From Curtobacterium sp. 9128 (lineage in GTDB: Bacteria; Actinomycetota; Actinomycetes; Actinomycetales; Microbacteriaceae), in NCBI RefSeq assembly GCF_900086645.1, contig NZ_LT576451.1, positions 744,001-808,000 of the forward strand: DNA of 64,000 nucleotides, written 5' to 3'. The translations under genes were made by a program, and so were the position numbers. Numbering within the stretch: the first letter of the stretch is position 1; each line of letters opens with the position of its first letter. Of this stretch, positions 47,550 to 55,642 are shown one piece after another. The notes beneath the pieces are model-generated. The model did no database searches, was not told where the DNA came from, and saw nothing but the letters and a program-made list of their open reading frames with translations.

Positions 47550-49036
47550 GCGCACGCCTCGCTGCCGCCACCGGCGTGTGGCGCGACCGTCAGGTCCGGG
47601 ACCTGGGGGACCGGGCCTACCTCGCGTACACGCTCGTGCTCGCCGCGCTCATCGTCGGGGCCCCGATCGGCCGGACCGTGTGGCTGCGGATCACCACGGA
47701 GACCAGCTCGTCCGCGCTGGCGTCGTCGGCCGCAGGGACGATCGCCGGGACCGTCGTGCTCGGCATCTGGGCGGCGGCGCTCCTGATCGGCAGGAGCCGT
47801 GGGCCGGTGGTCGCCCCGCCGTTCCTCGTCCACGCGCTGACCGGGAGCGATCTCCGCCGACGGACCGTGTTCCGATCGCGGGTCCTCACCGCGGCGGCCG
47901 TCGCGGTGGTCGTCGGCGGCGGGATCGCGGCGTTCATCGGACTCGCGCTCGGCTCGCTCGGGCTGGTGTCCGCGCCCGCCGTGCTGGACTTCGCGCTGCG
48001 CGGGGCGCTCGTCGGCGTGGTCGCGGTCGTGTGCTGGCTCATCGGTGAGTCGTTCCCCCGCGTCGCCGGGGCGCTCGCCGTGGTCCTGCTCCTCCTCGCG
48101 GTGGCGGTGCAGGTCGTGTCCGCTGAACCGTTCGGTCGATGGGCATGGGTGAGCAGCGCCGGACCGGTCGTCGCCGCCGACGTGGTGCTGCTCGTCCTCG
48201 CCGTCGCCGGACTCGTGGCGGTGCCGTGGCTGCTCGACCGGATCGACGACGCGACGCTCACGGCGCAGGCGGCGAACTGGGACGTGGCGATCGCCCACGC
48301 CGTCAGCCTCGACTTCACCTCCGTCGCCGAGTCCTACCAGGCGCTCCCGACGGTCGGGCGGCGGATCGACGGGGTGCGCCGCAGCGCACGCCTCGGGCTG
48401 GTCTTCGTCGTCCGCGACCTGGTCGGGGCGGTCCGGACGCCGGCACGGCTCGCGACCGGGGTCGTGACGGTCGCCGGGGCCGGAGCGTTCCTGGTGCTCG
48501 CAGCGGTCGCACCCGCTGGCGGCTTCCTCCTCGGAGCCCTCGCCGCGGTCCTGCTGTACACCGGCGTCGGCGCGTTCAGCCGCGGGCTGCACCACGCCGC
48601 GCAGGTCACGACGGACCTCCCGCTGTACGGCGTCGGTGACGGGCGGCTGCTCCTCCTCCACAGCATCGTGCCGACCGGAGCGACGCTGCTCCTGACCGGC
48701 GGGACAGCGATCGCGCTCGGTGCCGTCGTCGCGCCGGCATCGGTGCCCGTGCTCGTCTGGGGAGGCATCGCGCTGCCGATCGTCGTGGTCGCGGCACATC
48801 TCAGCAACGCCCTCCGCGGGCCTGCGCCGCTCTTCCTGATGACGCCGGCGCCCTCCGCGGTCGGCGACCCGATGCCGGTCATCCGGGTCCTCTGGGCGAT
48901 GGACGCCCCGGCCCTGGCGGTGCTCGCCGGTGTGGCCGTGTCGGCCGGAGCGGCGGGGATCGGCGGGTTCGTGGCCGTGGCCGTCGTGCTCGGGTTGTTC
49001 CTGCTGGTCCGGTGGTCGCGCCGCACGGAGCACTAG
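47546..49036 (+). CDS. ABC transporter membrane subunit, unrecognised family
   Basis: A 496-aa membrane protein with about eleven or twelve hydrophobic segments in two groups, separated by a cytoplasmic region around residues 225-290 (LLDRIDDATLTAQAANWDVAIAHAVSLDFTSVAESYQALPTVGRRIDGVRR). It has no ATPase, EAA loop or extracellular domain. Translation is coupled to the ATPase gene by a GTGA overlap, so it is almost certainly the channel of an exporter-like ABC system. I do not recognise the family or cargo. Confidence 0.8.
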   Translation: MSARLAAATGVWRDRQVRDLGDRAYLAYTLVLAALIVGAPIGRTVWLRITTETSSSALASSAAGTIAGTVVLGIWAAALLIGRSRGPVVAPPFLVHALTGSDLRRRTVFRSRVLTAAAVAVVVGGGIAAFIGLALGSLGLVSAPAVLDFALRGALVGVVAVVCWLIGESFPRVAGALAVVLLLLAVAVQVVSAEPFGRWAWVSSAGPVVAADVVLLVLAVAGLVAVPWLLDRIDDATLTAQAANWDVAIAHAVSLDFTSVAESYQALPTVGRRIDGVRRSARLGLVFVVRDLVGAVRTPARLATGVVTVAGAGAFLVLAAVAPAGGFLLGALAAVLLYTGVGAFSRGLHHAAQVTTDLPLYGVGDGRLLLLHSIVPTGATLLLTGGTAIALGAVVAPASVPVLVWGGIALPIVVVAAHLSNALRGPAPLFLMTPAPSAVGDPMPVIRVLWAMDAPALAVLAGVAVSAGAAGIGGFVAVAVVLGLFLLVRWSRRTEH

Positions 49037-49079
49037 CGTCGCCGGAACGAGCGCGTCGGGTCGCTCCGCTCCACGTGCC

Positions 49080-49214
49080 GACTCGGAACGACGAAGTCGC
49101 TGTCGTACGACAACGACGATGTCGTCACCGCGCGCGTGCAACCGTTGCGCGCGCTGGGTAGCGACGAAGTCGCTGTCGTACGACAGCGCAGCTGTCGCAC
49201 GTTGCGGACGCAAC
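49080..49214 (+). repeat. 135-bp structured direct repeat, right copy
   Basis: Same orientation and exactly the same length as the left copy. The 24-bp segment starting CGACGAAGTCGCTGTCGTAC occurs twice here (49089-49112 and 49162-49185), showing that the element is a dimer with a 73-bp period. Other dyads are GCGCGTGCAAC-C-GTTGCGCGCGC (one mismatch) and GTTGCG-GA-CGCAAC at the end. Confidence 0.85.
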
Positions 49215-49241
49215 GACCGTGCGGTGGACGGTCACCCCGAC

Positions 49242-49283
49242 GGACGGGAGGCGCGGTGCCAGCCCGCACCGTGCCTCCCGTCC
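49242..49283. terminator. Hairpin terminator (GACGGGAGGC family)
   Basis: An 18-bp stem starting GGACGGGAGGCGCGGTGC with a six-base loop and a single G-U pair. It follows the ABC membrane gene and the right 135-bp repeat. Confidence 0.85.
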
Positions 49284-49332
49284 TGCTGCGCGACCGCCCA
49301 GAGCACCCACAACGCCCGCAATGGAAAGCGGG

Positions 49333-49393
49333 ATCGCGCGTAGGAGGTCGGAAAAACCGACCTCCTACGCGCGATTCGACCTCCTACGCGCGA
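49333..49393. repeat. Three copies of a 17-mer (one inverted) upstream of the kinase gene
   Basis: The 17-mer CGACCTCCTACGCGCGA occurs at 49358-49374 and 49377-49393, and inverted at 49334-49350. The inverted and first direct copies form a perfect 19-bp stem with loop AAAAA (49333-49375). It could be a terminator, but the extra copy and its place upstream of the two-component operon also fit a binding site array. Confidence 0.8.
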
Positions 49394-49450
49394 ATCGACC
49401 CCCTCCGCCGCGACCCCCTGGAGCGCACCCGGGCCGCTAGCGTTGACGGC

Positions 49451-50752
49451 ATGGACGCAACGGGGGCGACGACGAGCGAATGGTCGCGGCTGCCCGTCGG
49501 TCGTGCGGAGTACCGGCAGGACACGATCCTCGCGGCGGTGCTCGCCGTCGCGATGGGCATCTCGACGATCCTCTACGGCTCGACCGGCTTCTACGACGAG
49601 CTCGCACCGTGGTGGCTGTCCGTCCTGCTCGTCGTGGCGAACGCCGGACCCCTCGCGTTCCGCCGCCGCTTCCCGATGACCGTCGCGGTGGTCGTGGCGG
49701 CGACGTTCGCGGCGATGCAGATCCTGCACGTGCCCGAGCTGTTCTTCAACAACTTCACGCTCTTCATCGCGCTGTACACGGTGGGGGCGTGGTGTTCCGA
49801 CCGTGTCCGCGCCGAGGTGGTGCGCTGGATCGTCATCGTCGGCATGTTCGCCTGGCTGTTCATCGCCCTGTCGTTCAGCTGGTCGGTGCCGAGCGCCCTG
49901 CCGAAGACGGGCGACGGACCGGTCTCGCCGTTCATCGCGAACTCGCTGATGTCGATCATCATCAACCTCGTCTACTTCGGCGCCGCCTGGTACTCCGGCA
50001 ACCGTGCATGGGCGTCGGCGGTCGCGAAGCACGAGCTCGCCGAACGCACCGCCGAGCTCGCGGTCGAGCGCGAGCGGACCGCGGCACAGGCCGTCACGCT
50101 CGAACGCGTCCGGATCGCGCGGGAACTGCACGACGTCGTGGCCCACCACGTCTCGCTCATGGGTGTCCAGGCGGGCGCTGCCCGACGGGTGCTCGACCGC
50201 GACCCGGACCAGGCGGCGACGTCGCTCGGCGTCGTCGAGGACAGCGCGCGGACCGCGGTGGAGGAACTCCGGAAGATGCTCGGCACCCTGCGGGAGACGG
50301 ACCGCGTCGACCGGGACACCGTCCCCGATGCCCCCAGCACCGAGGGGATGGCCCGGCTCGGTGAACTCGCCGAGTCGGCCAGGACTGCAGGACACCCCAC
50401 GCAGTACACGGTGGTCGGCGACGAGCGCGCGGTGCCGCCGACGGTCGCCGTCGTCGCCTTCCGCATCGCGCAAGAGGCCGTGACCAACGTCCTGAAGCAC
50501 GCCGGACCGGACGCACACGCGGACCTGCGACTCCGGTACCTGCCGGACGCGGTGGAGATCGAGGTGACGGACACCGGGATCGGGAGTCGAGCCTCCAGTC
50601 CGGCGGCGAGGGCCGAGGCGGACGGCACCGGGCGGGGCGGACTCGGCCACGTCGGGATGCGTGAGCGGGTCGCCGCCGTCGGCGGTCGCATCGAGATCGG
50701 GCCACGCGCCCGGGGAGGGTACCTGGTGCGCGCATGGCTGCCGACGACGTGA
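49451..50752 (+). CDS. Sensor histidine kinase (NarL/LuxR-type system)
   Basis: A 433-aa membrane histidine kinase. Five to six helices occupy about residues 20-195, followed by a coiled region (AERTAELAVERERTAAQAVTLERVRIARELHDVVAHHVSLMGVQAGAARRVL) that contains the HisKA_3 phospho-acceptor His227. The ATPase domain has FRIAQEAVTNVLKHAGPDAHADLRLRYL and GHVGMRERVAAVGGRIEIGPRA. No extracellular sensor domain is present, so it probably senses within the membrane. A TAGCGT -10-like box lies 7 bp upstream of the ATG with no Shine-Dalgarno, suggesting a leaderless mRNA. It overlaps the response regulator gene. Confidence 0.92.
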   Translation: MDATGATTSEWSRLPVGRAEYRQDTILAAVLAVAMGISTILYGSTGFYDELAPWWLSVLLVVANAGPLAFRRRFPMTVAVVVAATFAAMQILHVPELFFNNFTLFIALYTVGAWCSDRVRAEVVRWIVIVGMFAWLFIALSFSWSVPSALPKTGDGPVSPFIANSLMSIIINLVYFGAAWYSGNRAWASAVAKHELAERTAELAVERERTAAQAVTLERVRIARELHDVVAHHVSLMGVQAGAARRVLDRDPDQAATSLGVVEDSARTAVEELRKMLGTLRETDRVDRDTVPDAPSTEGMARLGELAESARTAGHPTQYTVVGDERAVPPTVAVVAFRIAQEAVTNVLKHAGPDAHADLRLRYLPDAVEIEVTDTGIGSRASSPAARAEADGTGRGGLGHVGMRERVAAVGGRIEIGPRARGGYLVRAWLPTT

Positions 50753-51405
50753 CCGTGCGGGTGGTGCTGGCCGATGACCAGGACCTGGTGCGCGCCGGCT
50801 TCCGGGTCATCCTCGAGTCGGAGCCGGGCATCACGGTCGTGGGCGAGGCGGCCGACGGAGCCACGGCGGTCGACGCCGTCACCATGCTCCGGCCGGACGT
50901 GGTCTGCCTCGACGTGCAGATGCCTGGCGTGGACGGGCTCGAAGCGGCGCGGCGCATCACGGCGCTGGACGATCCGCCCGCCGTCCTGATCCTGACCACC
51001 TTCGACAACGACGACACCCTGTTCGCCGCGTTGGACGCGGGAGCGAGCGGGTTCCTGCTGAAGAACGCCTCGCCGGAGAAGCTCATCGACGCGGTGCTGA
51101 CGGTCGCGTCCGGCGACGCGCTGCTGGCCCCGGACGTCACCCGTCGGGTGATCAGCCGCGCGACGGGATCCGCACCGGCCGGGGTCTCGGACGGCGCCGT
51201 CCCCGGACTCACCGAGCGCGAGGCCGAGGTCCTGCGGCTGCTCGCGCAGGGCATGAGCAACGGTGAGATCGCGGAGCGACTGTACGTGGGGGAGGCGACC
51301 GTGAAGACGCACGTGTCGAACGTGCTGCAGAAGCTGCAGCTCCGGGACCGCGTGCAGGCGGTGGTCTGGGCGTACGAGCACGGGGTGGCCCGGTCCGGCG
51401 GGTAG
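50734..51405 (+). CDS. LuxR/NarL-type response regulator
   Basis: A 223-aa response regulator. The receiver domain has the acidic pair DD (14-15), phospho-acceptor Asp60 in VVCLDVQMPG, and the conserved Lys in GFLLKNASPE. The LuxR helix-turn-helix is LTEREAEVLRLLAQGMSNGEIAERLYVGEATVKTHVSNVLQKL. The ATG at 50734 lies 19 bp inside the kinase gene; a GTG at 50749 that overlaps the kinase stop (GTGA) is an equally good start. The ABC exporter pair directly downstream is the likely target, as in envelope-stress systems of similar build. The last 18 bp of the gene are repeated 33 bp downstream. Confidence 0.93.
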   Translation: MAADDVTVRVVLADDQDLVRAGFRVILESEPGITVVGEAADGATAVDAVTMLRPDVVCLDVQMPGVDGLEAARRITALDDPPAVLILTTFDNDDTLFAALDAGASGFLLKNASPEKLIDAVLTVASGDALLAPDVTRRVISRATGSAPAGVSDGAVPGLTEREAEVLRLLAQGMSNGEIAERLYVGEATVKTHVSNVLQKLQLRDRVQAVVWAYEHGVARSGG

Positions 51406-51465
51406 CTCCCGTCCCGCCCCGCCCGGTCCGGCGGGTAGGTCCCCCCCTCCGTCTCGGGACGGAGG
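51388..51465 (+). terminator. Duplicated gene end and hairpin after the response regulator
   Basis: The last 18 bp of the gene (GCCCGGTCCGGCGGGTAG, 51388-51405) recur at 51421-51438, still in frame and including the stop. A hairpin CCTCCGTC-TCGG-GACGGAGG follows at 51446-51465 and may act as a weak terminator. Confidence 0.6.
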
Positions 51466-51522
51466 CTCGGAACCCGTCCGGCGTGGGAGGTGCGGTCCGC
51501 GGGTCCTTGCGTAGCGTCGGTG

Positions 51523-51545
51523 GTGCGGTGGATCCACCACCGCAC
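51523..51545. promoter_or_regulatory. Inverted repeat at the ABC exporter promoter
   Basis: GTGCGGTGG-ATCCA-CCACCGCAC has perfect 9-bp arms. It lies 13 bp upstream of the exporter ATPase start and 5 bp after a TAGCGT -10-like box (51512-51517), so a bound protein would block the start of transcription. The response regulator upstream is a candidate; an mRNA hairpin is the alternative. Confidence 0.6.
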
Positions 51546-51558
51546 GAGAGGGGACACG

Positions 51559-52440
51559 ATGCTCAGTGTCGAGGGAGTGACGAAGCACTTCGGAGACCGC
51601 CTGGTGCTCGACGACGTGGCGTTCACGGTCGGCCGGGGTCGGCTCACCGGGTTCGTCGGCGGCAACGGCGCCGGCAAGACCACCACCATGCGCATCATGC
51701 TCGGCGTGCTCGACGCCGACAGCGGATCGGTGTCGATCGACGGCCAGGCCATCGGGCCCGCCGACCGCCGCCGCTTCGGCTACATGCCCGAAGAACGCGG
51801 CCTGTACCCGAAGATGCCCGTCGCCGAGCAGGTCACCTACCTGGCGCGGCTGCACGGGGTCGACCGTCGCGCGGCCGCCGCTCGCACCGCCGAACTGCTC
51901 GAGCGCCTCGAACTGACGCAGCACGCCGACGACCCGGTCGAGAAGCTCTCCCTCGGCAACCAGCAGCGCGTGCAGGTCGCCGCGGCGCTCGCCCACCGGC
52001 CGGAGGTGCTCGTGCTCGACGAGCCGTTCTCCGGCCTCGACCCGATGGCCGTCGACACCGTGCTCGGCGTCCTGCGCGAGGCCGCGGCCGACGGGGCCCC
52101 CGTCCTGTTCTCCAGCCACCAGCTCGACGTGGTCGAGCGGCTCTGCGACGACGTCGTGGTCATCGCCGACGGCCGGATCCGTGCTGCGGGCCCGCAGGAG
52201 GAACTCCGCCGTGCGGCAGGTCCGGCGGCGTGGGAGCTGCTGGTCGACGGGGACGTCGCCTGGCTCCGCGAGGAGCCGGACGTGCACGTCCGCGAGTTCG
52301 ACGGCGGCTACGCGGTCTTCGAGGCGTCCGAGCCCGTGGCGCAGCGCGTCCTGCAGCGGGCGGTCACCACGGGGACGGTGGGGTCGTTCGGGCCCCGGGT
52401 CGCCCGGCTCAGCGAGGTCTTCCGGGAGGTCGTCCGATGA
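51559..52440 (+). CDS. ABC exporter ATPase (NatA-like)
   Basis: A 293-aa ATPase: Walker A GGNGAGKTT, Q-loop replaced by the region GYMPEERGLYPKM, signature LSLGNQQRVQVAAALAHRP, Walker B VLVLDEPFSGLDPMAV and switch FSSHQLD. The PEERGLYPKM motif and the C-terminal extension (about 70 residues with FEASEPVAQRVL) are those of NatA/DrrA-like ATPases that work with ABC-2 permeases. The ATG follows GAGAGGGGAC. It overlaps the permease gene (ATGA) and lies behind the two-component system. Confidence 0.93.
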   Translation: MLSVEGVTKHFGDRLVLDDVAFTVGRGRLTGFVGGNGAGKTTTMRIMLGVLDADSGSVSIDGQAIGPADRRRFGYMPEERGLYPKMPVAEQVTYLARLHGVDRRAAAARTAELLERLELTQHADDPVEKLSLGNQQRVQVAAALAHRPEVLVLDEPFSGLDPMAVDTVLGVLREAAADGAPVLFSSHQLDVVERLCDDVVVIADGRIRAAGPQEELRRAAGPAAWELLVDGDVAWLREEPDVHVREFDGGYAVFEASEPVAQRVLQRAVTTGTVGSFGPRVARLSEVFREVVR

Positions 52441-53510
52441 ACTCGTTCGGTCAGGCGGTCCGTCTCGTCTCCATCCGTGAGATCCAGGCACGGCTCCGCA
52501 GCAAGGCCTTCGTCGTCTCGGCGCTGATCCTGCTCCTGATGGTCGTCGCGTCGATCGTGGTCGGCGGCATCGTCGGCAAGTCGAGCGGTGACAGCACCAC
52601 GCCCGTCGCGGTCGTGGACGGTGTCAGCCTGCCGTCGACCGGGGGGCTCGACGTCACCCGGGTCGACGACCGTGCCGCGGCCGAGCGACTCGTCCGGAGC
52701 GGTGACGTCGACGCCGCGATCGTGCCGGAGTCCGGCCCGATCGGGTTCGGTGTCGTCGGCCTCGACAGCGCGCCGACCGACGTCGTCCAGGCGCTCAGCG
52801 TCTCGCCGAAGGTGGAGCTGCTCGACCCGGACGCGATGGCGCCGGGGCTCATCTCCCTCGTCGGGATCGCGTTCGGCATCGTGTTCTTCGCCGCGGCGGT
52901 CACGTTCGGGCAGTCGATCGCGCAGAGCGTCGTCGAGGAGAAGGCGACCCGCGTGGTCGAGATCCTGATGGCGGCGATCCCGGCCAGGGCCCTGCTCGCG
53001 GGCAAGGTGATCGGGAACAGCGTCATGGCCCTCGGACAGATCGTGGCGATCGCGATCGCAGCGGCGGTGACGCTCGCCGTGACCGGGCAGGACAACCTGT
53101 TCACGCTGCTCGGGCCGAGCATGCTCTGGTTCGTCGTGTTCTTCGCGTTCGGGTTCGTGCTCATCGCGGCGCTGTTCGCGGCGTCGGCGGCACTCGTGTC
53201 CCGACAGGAGGACGTCGGCAGCGTCACCACCCCGGTGATGATGCTCGTGATGATCCCGTACTTCCTGATCATCTTCGCCGCGGACAACCCCACCGTGCTC
53301 GGGATCATGTCCTACGTGCCGTTCAGCGCCCCGATCGGGATGCCGATGCGGATCTTCCTCGGGACCGCCGAGTGGTGGGAGCCGATCGTGTCGCTCCTCG
53401 TGGTCATCGCCTCCGCCGCGCTCGTCGTGGTGATCGGTGCCCGGGTCTACGAGAACGCCCTGCTCCGCACCGGTGGACGGGTCAAGCTGACGGAGGCGCT
53501 GCAGCGCTGA
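52437..53510 (+). CDS. ABC-2 type permease (NatB-like)
   Basis: A 357-aa ABC-2 membrane subunit. After a cytoplasmic start there is one helix (AFVVSALILLLMVVASIVVGGIVG), a roughly 120-residue extracytoplasmic domain, and five to six C-terminal helices, including LVGIAFGIVFFAAAVTFGQSIAQSVVEEKATRVVEILMAAIPARALLAGKVIGNSV, the typical NatB/YhaP motif. It exports an unknown compound or Na+; regulation by the adjacent two-component system is inferred. Its last 29 bp overlap the convergent oxidoreductase gene. Confidence 0.9.
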   Translation: MNSFGQAVRLVSIREIQARLRSKAFVVSALILLLMVVASIVVGGIVGKSSGDSTTPVAVVDGVSLPSTGGLDVTRVDDRAAAERLVRSGDVDAAIVPESGPIGFGVVGLDSAPTDVVQALSVSPKVELLDPDAMAPGLISLVGIAFGIVFFAAAVTFGQSIAQSVVEEKATRVVEILMAAIPARALLAGKVIGNSVMALGQIVAIAIAAAVTLAVTGQDNLFTLLGPSMLWFVVFFAFGFVLIAALFAASAALVSRQEDVGSVTTPVMMLVMIPYFLIIFAADNPTVLGIMSYVPFSAPIGMPMRIFLGTAEWWEPIVSLLVVIASAALVVVIGARVYENALLRTGGRVKLTEALQR

Positions 53511-54558
53511 CGTCGTCCGGGCCGGCGGTGGCGGTCACGGAGTCGACCGCCACCGTCCGCCCGGTCCGCACGGACTCCTGTGCTGCCAGCACGATCGACA
53601 GCGTCCGCAGCCCCACCCGCACGTCGGGCTGGGGCTGCACCCCTGTCCGGACGGCGTCGACGAAGGTGGCGAGCATCGCCTCGTCGAGGTCGGCGCCGTA
53701 CCTGGCCTCGATCGGCAAGCCCGTCTCCGCGGCGATCCCCCGAGCGGCGGGGCCGAAGAAGTCGAGCGACACGGTCCCGCCGGTTCCCGCGACGTCGAGC
53801 GTCAGCCCGCCCCACACCGCGGACGTGTCCGCCTTGCTCCACGAGCAGTCGATCGCGGCGATCACCCCGTTGTCGTAGGTGATCGTCACGAGCCCGGCGG
53901 TCTCGGCCCGCGCCCGCCCGGCGTGCAGCGTGCGGTTCGCCACGGCCGTGACGGTCTCCGGCGCTGCACCCATGAGCCCCTCGAGCATGTCGGCGATGTG
54001 CACGACGTGGTCGACGATCGCGCCGCCACCGGACAGCGCCGGGTCGGTGAACCAGTCGCGGGTGCGTGGCAGCATGCCGTTGTTCGTCCCACGGATCGCG
54101 AACAGCTGCCCGAGCGCACCGGCGTCGTGCGCTGCACGGAGCTTCGCGAACGCCGACGAGAACCGCACCGGGAACGCCACCATGAGCAGCACCCCGGCGC
54201 GTTCGACGGCGTCCCGGATGGCGAGGCCGTCCTCCCACGACGTGGCGAGCGGCTTCTCGCACAGCACGTGCGCGCCGGCCGCTGCGGCGAGTTCGACGAG
54301 CTCGCGGTGCCGCGCGTTCTCGCTCGTGACGACGACGGCGTCCGGCTGCCACGCCAGCAGCTCGTCGTGGGTGTCGGCGTAGGCGACCCCGAGCGCCTCG
54401 GCGAGGTCGCGGCCGCGCAGCGCACCGACGGACGGCCCGATGCTCATGCCGTCCGGATCCGAGCCCCTGACCTCGACGCCGTCCATCGCCTGCAGGGCGC
54501 TGAGGTACCCGATCGCGTGCGTGTGCGCGAACGACATCACGCCGATCCTGATGGTCAC
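53482..54558 (-). CDS. Gfo/Idh/MocA-family oxidoreductase
   Basis: A 358-aa NAD(P)-dependent dehydrogenase. It begins TIRIGVMSFAHTHAIGYLSAL, an unusual Rossmann start in which SFAHTHA replaces the GxGxxG glycines. HVLCEKPLATSWEDGLAIRD near residue 95 is the EKP motif, and GGAIVDHVVHIADMLEGLMG is the usual mid-domain segment. It ends in an Ala/Pro-rich tail that overlaps the ABC permease gene on the other strand. It follows a second Gfo/Idh gene with a four-base overlap, so both act in one pathway, probably on a sugar or inositol. Confidence 0.88.
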   Translation of the reverse strand: MTIRIGVMSFAHTHAIGYLSALQAMDGVEVRGSDPDGMSIGPSVGALRGRDLAEALGVAYADTHDELLAWQPDAVVVTSENARHRELVELAAAAGAHVLCEKPLATSWEDGLAIRDAVERAGVLLMVAFPVRFSSAFAKLRAAHDAGALGQLFAIRGTNNGMLPRTRDWFTDPALSGGGAIVDHVVHIADMLEGLMGAAPETVTAVANRTLHAGRARAETAGLVTITYDNGVIAAIDCSWSKADTSAVWGGLTLDVAGTGGTVSLDFFGPAARGIAAETGLPIEARYGADLDEAMLATFVDAVRTGVQPQPDVRVGLRTLSIVLAAQESVRTGRTVAVDSVTATAGPDDVSAAAPPSA

Positions 54559-55574
54559 GCGCCACCTCCCAGCGTCACGGGCTGCCCGGTCTCGATCGAC
54601 TCGAGCGCGGCGTTCGCGATGCGGACCGCTGCTGCTCCGTCCGCCGCCGTGACGCGGGGCTCGGGCTTCGCCGGATCCAGCACGGCCCCGAAGAACTCCG
54701 CGAGCTCCAGCCCGTACGGATCGTCGGCCGGATCGACCTCAGGCAGGAACCCGTCGACGGCCTCCGGCACCGCCAGGTCCGCGACGTAGTCGACCTCGTC
54801 GCGCGATCGGTGCGACAGGCTGCCGAGCGTGCCGGTCACCGAGTACTCCGTCGTGAACGGCAGGTGCTGCGGTCCCCAGATCCCCGCCACGTGGCTGATC
54901 GCCCCCGACGCGTGGGTCAGCAGGACGTGCGCCGCCTCGACCGGCTCGGCGTCGGTCCCGGAGCGCACACCGACCGCCGACACCGTCGTCACCTCGCCGG
55001 CCACCCAGCGCGCGATGTCGAGGTCGTGGATCATCTGGTCCATCACGATCCCGCCGGACAGGGCACGGTCCGCGAACCACGGGGTGCGGATCGGGAAGGC
55101 GCCGGAGCGGACGAACCGCAAGACCGCCAGGTCGCCCAGGAGGCCCGTGGTCACGGCCTCCTGCAGGCGCACGTACGCAGGGAAGAAGCGCACCACGTGG
55201 GCCGGGAAGAGCCGCCGGCCCGCGTCCCGTGCGCACTGCACCAGGTCCGACGCGTCGGCGTCGGTCCGCGCCAGGGGCTTCTCCGAGACGACGTCCTTGC
55301 CCGCCGCGAGGGCCGCTCGGACCACCTCGGCGTGGGCGAACGTCGGGGTGACCACGTCCACCACGTCGACCGCTTCGAGCAGGGCGTCGAGCGAGTCCAC
55401 GACCGTGACGGACGATCCGGCTGCGGCCGCTGCCGATGCCCACGCAGCTGCGAACTCCGGCGCACCGTCCTTCGCGTACACGGTCACGGACCCGAGCCGC
55501 AGCAACCCGGGCATGTGGGCGTGCGCGATCCCACCGGCCCCGACGAGGCCGATGCGGAGCGGGGTCGCGGGCAT
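54555..55574 (-). CDS. Gfo/Idh/MocA-family oxidoreductase
   Basis: A 339-aa dehydrogenase with a normal Rossmann start LRIGLVGAGGIAHAHMPGLLRLG, EKP motif VVSEKPLARTDADASDLV near residue 96, and ALSGGIVMDQMIHDLDIARWVAGEVTTVSAVG. The ATG at 55574 follows AAGGAGTTCGAG. It is the first gene of a two-gene operon with the oxidoreductase downstream. No transporter or regulator accompanies the pair, so the substrate is unknown. Confidence 0.9.
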   Translation of the reverse strand: MPATPLRIGLVGAGGIAHAHMPGLLRLGSVTVYAKDGAPEFAAAWASAAAAAGSSVTVVDSLDALLEAVDVVDVVTPTFAHAEVVRAALAAGKDVVSEKPLARTDADASDLVQCARDAGRRLFPAHVVRFFPAYVRLQEAVTTGLLGDLAVLRFVRSGAFPIRTPWFADRALSGGIVMDQMIHDLDIARWVAGEVTTVSAVGVRSGTDAEPVEAAHVLLTHASGAISHVAGIWGPQHLPFTTEYSVTGTLGSLSHRSRDEVDYVADLAVPEAVDGFLPEVDPADDPYGLELAEFFGAVLDPAKPEPRVTAADGAAAVRIANAALESIETGQPVTLGGGA

Positions 55575-55642
55575 CTCGAACTCCTTGACTGCCGGCCGGT
55601 TCGACGGTGACGCCGGTCGCCGTCAGCCTATCCAGCCGGTGC

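Noticed and set aside
46022..49213. A minus-strand open frame of over 1000 codons across the ABC transporter pair
   Set aside because: Its translation is low-complexity Arg/Asp/Glu/Pro-rich shadow sequence opposite well-supported genes; only the last 187 codons (RibD-like protein) are real.
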